From BS150m-G50 sp964501185 [NCBI: uncultured Bacteroidia bacterium] (GTDB taxonomy: Bacteria > CAIWAD01 > BS150m-G50), in the NCBI GenBank assembly GCA_964501185.1, contig CAZCRT010000013.1, forward strand, positions 19,768 to 75,575: a stretch of DNA of 55,808 bases, given 5' to 3'. Numbering within the stretch: position 1 is the stretch's first letter; every line of letters starts with the position of its first letter. The notes below the pieces were generated by a model. The model ran no database searches, had not been told where the DNA came from, and was given only the letters and a program-made list of their open reading frames with translations. Positions 51,119 to 55,808 of this stretch are shown here, one piece after another. Made by a program: the position numbers and the translations under genes.

Positions 51119-54100
51119 TTACTTGACCAACACCATCTTACGTACAGCACGCTGCTGGCCGGCAGTTAACTCGTAAAAATACAGACCGCTGGCCAGCTCC
51201 TCCCCGTCAAAGGTTACCTGGTGTTCACCGGCCGGCAAAGCTTCATCGACCAGTAATGCCACCCGGCGACCGGCGAGGTCATAGATCGTCAGTTCCACTG
51301 CTCCCGTTTGCGGTAGCACAAACTCGATGCTGGTAGTCGGGTTGAATGGATTAGGATAATTCTGTTTCAGGCAGAAACTTTCCGGTCCTGTAACCGGGTC
51401 AACCGCCTCCGGCCAGCAATGCAGGGTTACAGGAATCTCAACCAGTTCGTTCTGTTGGTCATTGGTCTCCAGGCGAATCATACCGTGATAGGTCCCGTAT
51501 TGCAGCGATGCACCCGCAGGATCTATGCTCACCTCGATACTCCGCTCCGACCAGGCCGGTACAATACCGCTGACATTCTCAATTGTAAGCCAGAATGGCG
51601 CGGTGAACCTGATGGCCATATCATCATGAATATAGCTGTCGTTGTAAACGAGGTTGAACCCGAGCTGGCCATCATGATTCTGGATACCAACGGTGCCGTA
51701 AGTACAGTTGCCCATACTGTCATACTGCATAGTGATTTCACCATTGGCGCGCAGAATCATCTGGAAGGTGAACGGCCCCTGCTGCAGTGCTCCGTTAGTG
51801 TGTGGCACGTTTACAAAGGAAACGATGGCGGAATCAAGATCATTGGTATAGAAATAGCAGTAACCTGCCTGATCGTCTTCCGGACGCATATCATCCCAGT
51901 AACCGGCAATCATGTTGAGCGGCATATCGGGATCCGGCAGGGGCTGATTATACCAGCAGTAGTTACCGGCGCAGGAATCACTGAAAGAGATGAAGCCGTT
52001 TGCGTTGATACGCATCTGACTGAAACGCTCACCGTAAAGTGACATCTCAAAACCGAGATCCAGTGGCAGGGTAGAAGCGTCATGGTCGGGGAAAGTAATG
52101 TCCTGGCCGTAACCGGTGATATCGATCCAGTTGTACACCGGACCGGCGCCTTCATCCGAATCCATCCATGTGTAACCATATTCATCGCTGCCGTAAGCAC
52201 GGCCATCCAGATTCTCCACCGAAATCAGATAGCTGAGTGCAGCATCACCACTGTTGCCAATTACCAGATCGGTCAACAGTGTAGAATCCGGGGTCATATA
52301 GATGTCGAACTCCAGCTGTGTCAGATCCAGATGTGGTGTACCTGCCAGACCACTGGGATTGGGGGTGAAGAAAATCGCATCACCGTCACTGACAGGGTGC
52401 ATCGTATTCGGCTGGTTATCCCAGTAGGAGAGGGTCAGGCCATCGGTGGCATTGTTGTTTTCGATACCGATAGTGCAGTAGGGATTATCCCATCCCGGCA
52501 CTCCACCGGCGGAATCATGGAATTCATTATACTGAAAGGTAATGCCACCGTCACCGGTTGCAGATGGATAATGCGCAGGATCCTGCAGGATAACCTGGAA
52601 AGTATTGTTGTTATTGTTCCAGTTCTTGGCCTCATACCACTCAACTATGAAGACATGCAGTTCGTTATCGTAATAATACCAGGCATCACCACTACCGGAG
52701 AAATGCAGATCATCCCACATCGGCGCAATCATATTACGTGCACCCTGCGGATTGGGCAGTGGTTGATTACGCCCGTTGTTAAACCAGGTTGTATTGTAAC
52801 CGAGGGCGATGTAACCGTTGGAACATATTGTTACCGAATCATGCTCCATTCCATAGTATATAAAAGTAAAGGGGAGTGGTACATTTATTGAATCGTCACC
52901 CTCCACACCAGTATCGGAGAGGTCGCAGGCCGTTCCATCACCACCGGCGGTCCCGGAGATTTCTATCCAGTCGTATACGGGGGTGGTTACATAATTGAGG
53001 TCCTGATCCTCTATCGCCCAGTAACCATAGTTGTCGGGACCGGTGGGATCGTCCTGACCGGGATTACCAATCATCCCTTCGACAATCAGAGCACCCTCGA
53101 TATCAGTTGTACTGGTCCACTCGAGACCGGTAATTATCGGATAACCGACAACTGTCAACGCATCAATTTCGATAGTAAATGGGTCGAGCGTATTGGAACC
53201 ACTGCCTCCGGGTGCAATCGCACTCCAGGTGCCCAGCGAATCAACAGCAGTTATCAACGGATCATTCAGCAGCAGCATTCCGCTGGCTCCGGTGAGGGTC
53301 TTACTACCTGTATTAATCAGCTCAACAGCAAATGTGGCAGTTTGCCCCGGCTCGAGTGAGCCGCTTAACAGCTGAATTCCGGCCATTTCCAGAACCGGCG
53401 CGGAAACCGGCAGCTCAACCAGAGCGTCGAAATCACCCTGATCAGATGCAATTGCAATCTGGATTGGAACCAGTGCCGCATCTTCAATATCACCGGTGAG
53501 TTCAATGACGAAATCACCATCAGTGCTTCCGGTTGCTCCGGGGGACAGGTCATCTGCGGTCTGACTGTCTACTGTTAAATCACCCCAGACAGCATCAACT
53601 TCAGCTGTCAGTGTGATACCGGTCAGTGTTGTCGAATTGCCGCTGTTTAAGAGATTCAGTTCAAAAGCTATCGTTTCACCCGGATTGACATCACCGGCAT
53701 TGTCACCGGCGGAATCGTCAATCTCAAATCCGGTTACACTCAAATAGGTATCGCTGTCTATTACTTCACAATCACCCAGCACCGGTAGCGTATTGAAGAA
53801 GGAAACGGTCACCATCAGATCACCCGGATCACAGTCATAAGGCAGGGGAACTAAAGCGTTACCGGCAGTATCCGTGTGCCGGCGTTCGAAGATTTCACCT
53901 TCCCGGAAAAGTGTTACCAGTGCCCCCTCCAGCGGGGCGCTGTTGCGTGATACATCCACCGGCAGGAAGGAACTTCCTGAAGCAACCTGAGTCGGATAGT
54001 CAGCTATCAGTTCATCCTGTACACCGTAACGTACTTCCAGACCGGGATCACCCATCTCATTGAACCAGGAACAGAAATCGCTCACATTTGAGGCATTATT

Positions 54101-55747
54101 GGGGAAGGAAAGATAGAGTTCATATTTACCACGAAAAATGGCGGCACCGAAAGACTTCAGCCCCCAGTCAAGCATACCGCCATACAGCCCCATGCAGAGG
54201 GTATTGTTGTAACGTGTATGGGTGGCTGAAGTAGCAAGCCCTACCGAAGCGACTCCCCCCCTACCCAGTGTAGGAGTACCGGCGCGCAGAAAACCCTCCG
54301 TGAAACTGGTGCCACTCATCCAGGTACCTGTATTACAGGTCGGTATTACAACCAGTGGAGTCATCCAGCCGTTGTTCAGGTTATTGGCCATACTGTTGCT
54401 CCACCCCTCCATACCGATCCAGCCACGGTAGTTGAGGATTGATATCCCTTCGTTCATCGTCTGGGTAATCATGGTGGGTGTGTTGCAACCGGCATTATAC
54501 CAGCAGGTATCAACCAAAGTGTAGCCAACATTCTGCAGGCGCCATTTGACCTGCTGGTTGGTCTGGATTGAGCTGAGCCCGGAATATGATGATCCGGCAA
54601 TCACTGTAGCGTGGGTCCACCAGTCGGTTTCCGTCATGTAAGGATCACTTTCATACTTGACCGACTTGGCCACAACAGTCTGTAGTGTGGTAGCGCTTTC
54701 AACGGAGAAACGGCCTACTACGATATCCGCCAGAATATCACCACCTTCAAGCCGTGAATACTGGTGATCACCATAACTGTCACTGGCCGCTACTGAATAG
54801 GACCCGCTGTTGTCACCGATCAGCAACAGATAGTCCGGCGGGTTTTCCCATTCGTCATAGGCGTCCTGAACATAGCCTTTGATCGCAGCGTAGCTGGTGC
54901 CGATATCGGCAGTGTTAGCCATGTCTACAATATGTCCCTTACGGCGCTTCCATTCGACAAGGGGTTCCAGATAGCTTTCTGCGACATTGGGATAGACAAT
55001 TATATAGGTCCCCGGGAAGGAGGGCTCGTCAAAGATATCACGCATTGCAGGATCTGAGTTTTCCATCTGGTCTATGTTCAGAATCATATCCTGATACACG
55101 CCCCGCATGGCTGACGAGGGATGGGCGTGATGGGTTGTCTTCTGATTGATCGGATTGGTTCCGTTGAATTCCACACGTACCCTTAAACTGTGGTACACAC
55201 GCAGCTCGCGGGTCACCGGGTTGTACTGTACCGGTTGGAAGGTCAGACGCGCTACCCGGTAATCGCGCATAATTGCAGGATCACCTGTCTGCAGCAGCTG
55301 CTCAGGGTAAAAGGCATCCCGTTGCCAGATCTCTGTGTCGCGCTGGAAATAACCCGGCTCCGGATTCTCCCAGAAATCACCTGCCTGCACCGGAAAGATA
55401 TCAATATTCTGTTGAGTCGTATATTCGGCATCTACCAGTTCTACCTGGATGTCAGATAGATCTGGCATCGCAACCAGGCGGGAAGCCAGCGGCAGATCAG
55501 GGGCACCCGGCTCTTCCAGCCAGCCACCACCCTCCAGTTCCACTGTAAAATACTCCGCACCCTGATACCTTACCGGGACCATTGTGAGGTCTGCCAGCTC
55601 GAAATCAATAGTCAGGCCACCCTGGTCAGCTTCAACTACCCGGGTCGCGAAATTTCTCTTTTGATGAAGTTGCTCCTGTTCTGTAAGAGCCAGCAGCAGG
55701 ACCGGAATCAGCAGGATTGTCATAAGTGTGGTCAAGGAACGGAACAT
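51119..55747 (-). CDS. Large secreted C25 (gingipain-like) protein with sorting domain
   Basis: This 1542-aa exported protein has a signal peptide (residues 1-22), a propeptide-like region to about 240, and a C25 fold to about 600. It keeps PDYLLLIGDNS, GDILADIVVGR and the cysteine C471 in VVIPTCNTGTW. The gingipain histidine (NYxGHG) is replaced: here LNYRGWIG has W443. Ig/CARDB-like modules follow, then two related beta domains (about 904-1128 and 1186-1383). The tail has YPNPFNPTTS and SGLYFYEL of the FlgD-like/type IX sorting class. ATG 55747 was chosen for the compact signal peptide; ATG 55786 is also possible. It could be an active protease or a non-catalytic surface protein. Confidence 0.85.
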   Translation of the reverse strand: MFRSLTTLMTILLIPVLLLALTEQEQLHQKRNFATRVVEADQGGLTIDFELADLTMVPVRYQGAEYFTVELEGGGWLEEPGAPDLPLASRLVAMPDLSDIQVELVDAEYTTQQNIDIFPVQAGDFWENPEPGYFQRDTEIWQRDAFYPEQLLQTGDPAIMRDYRVARLTFQPVQYNPVTRELRVYHSLRVRVEFNGTNPINQKTTHHAHPSSAMRGVYQDMILNIDQMENSDPAMRDIFDEPSFPGTYIIVYPNVAESYLEPLVEWKRRKGHIVDMANTADIGTSYAAIKGYVQDAYDEWENPPDYLLLIGDNSGSYSVAASDSYGDHQYSRLEGGDILADIVVGRFSVESATTLQTVVAKSVKYESDPYMTETDWWTHATVIAGSSYSGLSSIQTNQQVKWRLQNVGYTLVDTCWYNAGCNTPTMITQTMNEGISILNYRGWIGMEGWSNSMANNLNNGWMTPLVVIPTCNTGTWMSGTSFTEGFLRAGTPTLGRGGVASVGLATSATHTRYNNTLCMGLYGGMLDWGLKSFGAAIFRGKYELYLSFPNNASNVSDFCSWFNEMGDPGLEVRYGVQDELIADYPTQVASGSSFLPVDVSRNSAPLEGALVTLFREGEIFERRHTDTAGNALVPLPYDCDPGDLMVTVSFFNTLPVLGDCEVIDSDTYLSVTGFEIDDSAGDNAGDVNPGETIAFELNLLNSGNSTTLTGITLTAEVDAVWGDLTVDSQTADDLSPGATGSTDGDFVIELTGDIEDAALVPIQIAIASDQGDFDALVELPVSAPVLEMAGIQLLSGSLEPGQTATFAVELINTGSKTLTGASGMLLLNDPLITAVDSLGTWSAIAPGGSGSNTLDPFTIEIDALTVVGYPIITGLEWTSTTDIEGALIVEGMIGNPGQDDPTGPDNYGYWAIEDQDLNYVTTPVYDWIEISGTAGGDGTACDLSDTGVEGDDSINVPLPFTFIYYGMEHDSVTICSNGYIALGYNTTWFNNGRNQPLPNPQGARNMIAPMWDDLHFSGSGDAWYYYDNELHVFIVEWYEAKNWNNNNNTFQVILQDPAHYPSATGDGGITFQYNEFHDSAGGVPGWDNPYCTIGIENNNATDGLTLSYWDNQPNTMHPVSDGDAIFFTPNPSGLAGTPHLDLTQLEFDIYMTPDSTLLTDLVIGNSGDAALSYLISVENLDGRAYGSDEYGYTWMDSDEGAGPVYNWIDITGYGQDITFPDHDASTLPLDLGFEMSLYGERFSQMRINANGFISFSDSCAGNYCWYNQPLPDPDMPLNMIAGYWDDMRPEDDQAGYCYFYTNDLDSAIVSFVNVPHTNGALQQGPFTFQMILRANGEITMQYDSMGNCTYGTVGIQNHDGQLGFNLVYNDSYIHDDMAIRFTAPFWLTIENVSGIVPAWSERSIEVSIDPAGASLQYGTYHGMIRLETNDQQNELVEIPVTLHCWPEAVDPVTGPESFCLKQNYPNPFNPTTSIEFVLPQTGAVELTIYDLAGRRVALLVDEALPAGEHQVTFDGEELASGLYFYELTAGQQRAVRKMVLVK

Positions 55748-55808
55748 GTTTCTCGAGTTAATGTCAAATGTTGTGTATGGGTGCATTCCTAAGCTGCGAG
55801 TATTTCCT

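Noticed and set aside
52082-52891. Plus-strand 269-codon open frame within the C25 gene
   Set aside because: It is antisense to well-formed repeated domains and has low-complexity, non-family sequence.

Overview
The window reads as chromosome of an uncultured bacterium, roughly 50 percent GC, probably from the FCB side of the tree (Cloacimonadota, Latescibacterota, KSB1, Zixibacteria, Fermentibacterota or similar candidate phyla). The clues are a secreted C25 (gingipain-like) protein ending in a FlgD-like sorting domain with the YPNPFNPTT motif, a GWxTD-domain protein, the split glycine decarboxylase (gcvPA/gcvPB), and a Gram-negative style TatC/HtrA set. I cannot place the phylum from sequence alone. 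The region is mostly housekeeping: no phage, transposase, CRISPR array, tRNA or rRNA was seen.

Layout. Positions 1-138 hold a 50-bp tandem repeat that runs into the 3' end of folK. From 41704 down to 130 almost every gene lies on the minus strand, in a long and tightly packed series with many 1-14 nt start/stop overlaps. In order of transcription it holds two thioredoxins, a CoA-disulfide-reductase-like flavoprotein and a MerR/two-CW regulator; then plsY, gpsA, asnS, acyP, apt, ligA, efp, accB, accC and gcvH. A clear intrinsic terminator follows, then gcvPA, gcvPB, dinG, mce, uvrC, purL, hemW and uvrA. After a promoter come ecfT, truA, tal, htrA, purC, pssA, purS, purQ, tatC, smc, the GWxTD gene, an ABC exporter with a YihY gene inside it, folB and folK. 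hisC and a class V aminotransferase lie on the plus strand (42038-44583). addA and addB (44570-50715) and the large C25 gene (51119-55747) return to the minus strand.

Functions. The set covers purine synthesis (purC, purS, purQ, purL, apt), folate (folB, folK), phospholipids (plsY, gpsA, pssA), acetyl-CoA carboxylase and glycine cleavage carriers, DNA repair and maintenance (uvrA, uvrC, ligA, dinG, addAB, smc), translation (efp, asnS, truA), thiol redox and envelope export.

The most unusual signal is not a gene. The exact 8-mer TGTATCAC (reverse complement GTGATACA) occurs 36 times by manual count, about one copy per 1.55 kb, against 1.6-1.7 expected on both strands together. It is found in both orientations, in all five reading phases that avoid a stop codon, and in unrelated genes, so selection appears to act on the DNA word itself. 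It resembles the dispersed recognition words of DNA-uptake or recombination systems and deserves a genome-wide test.
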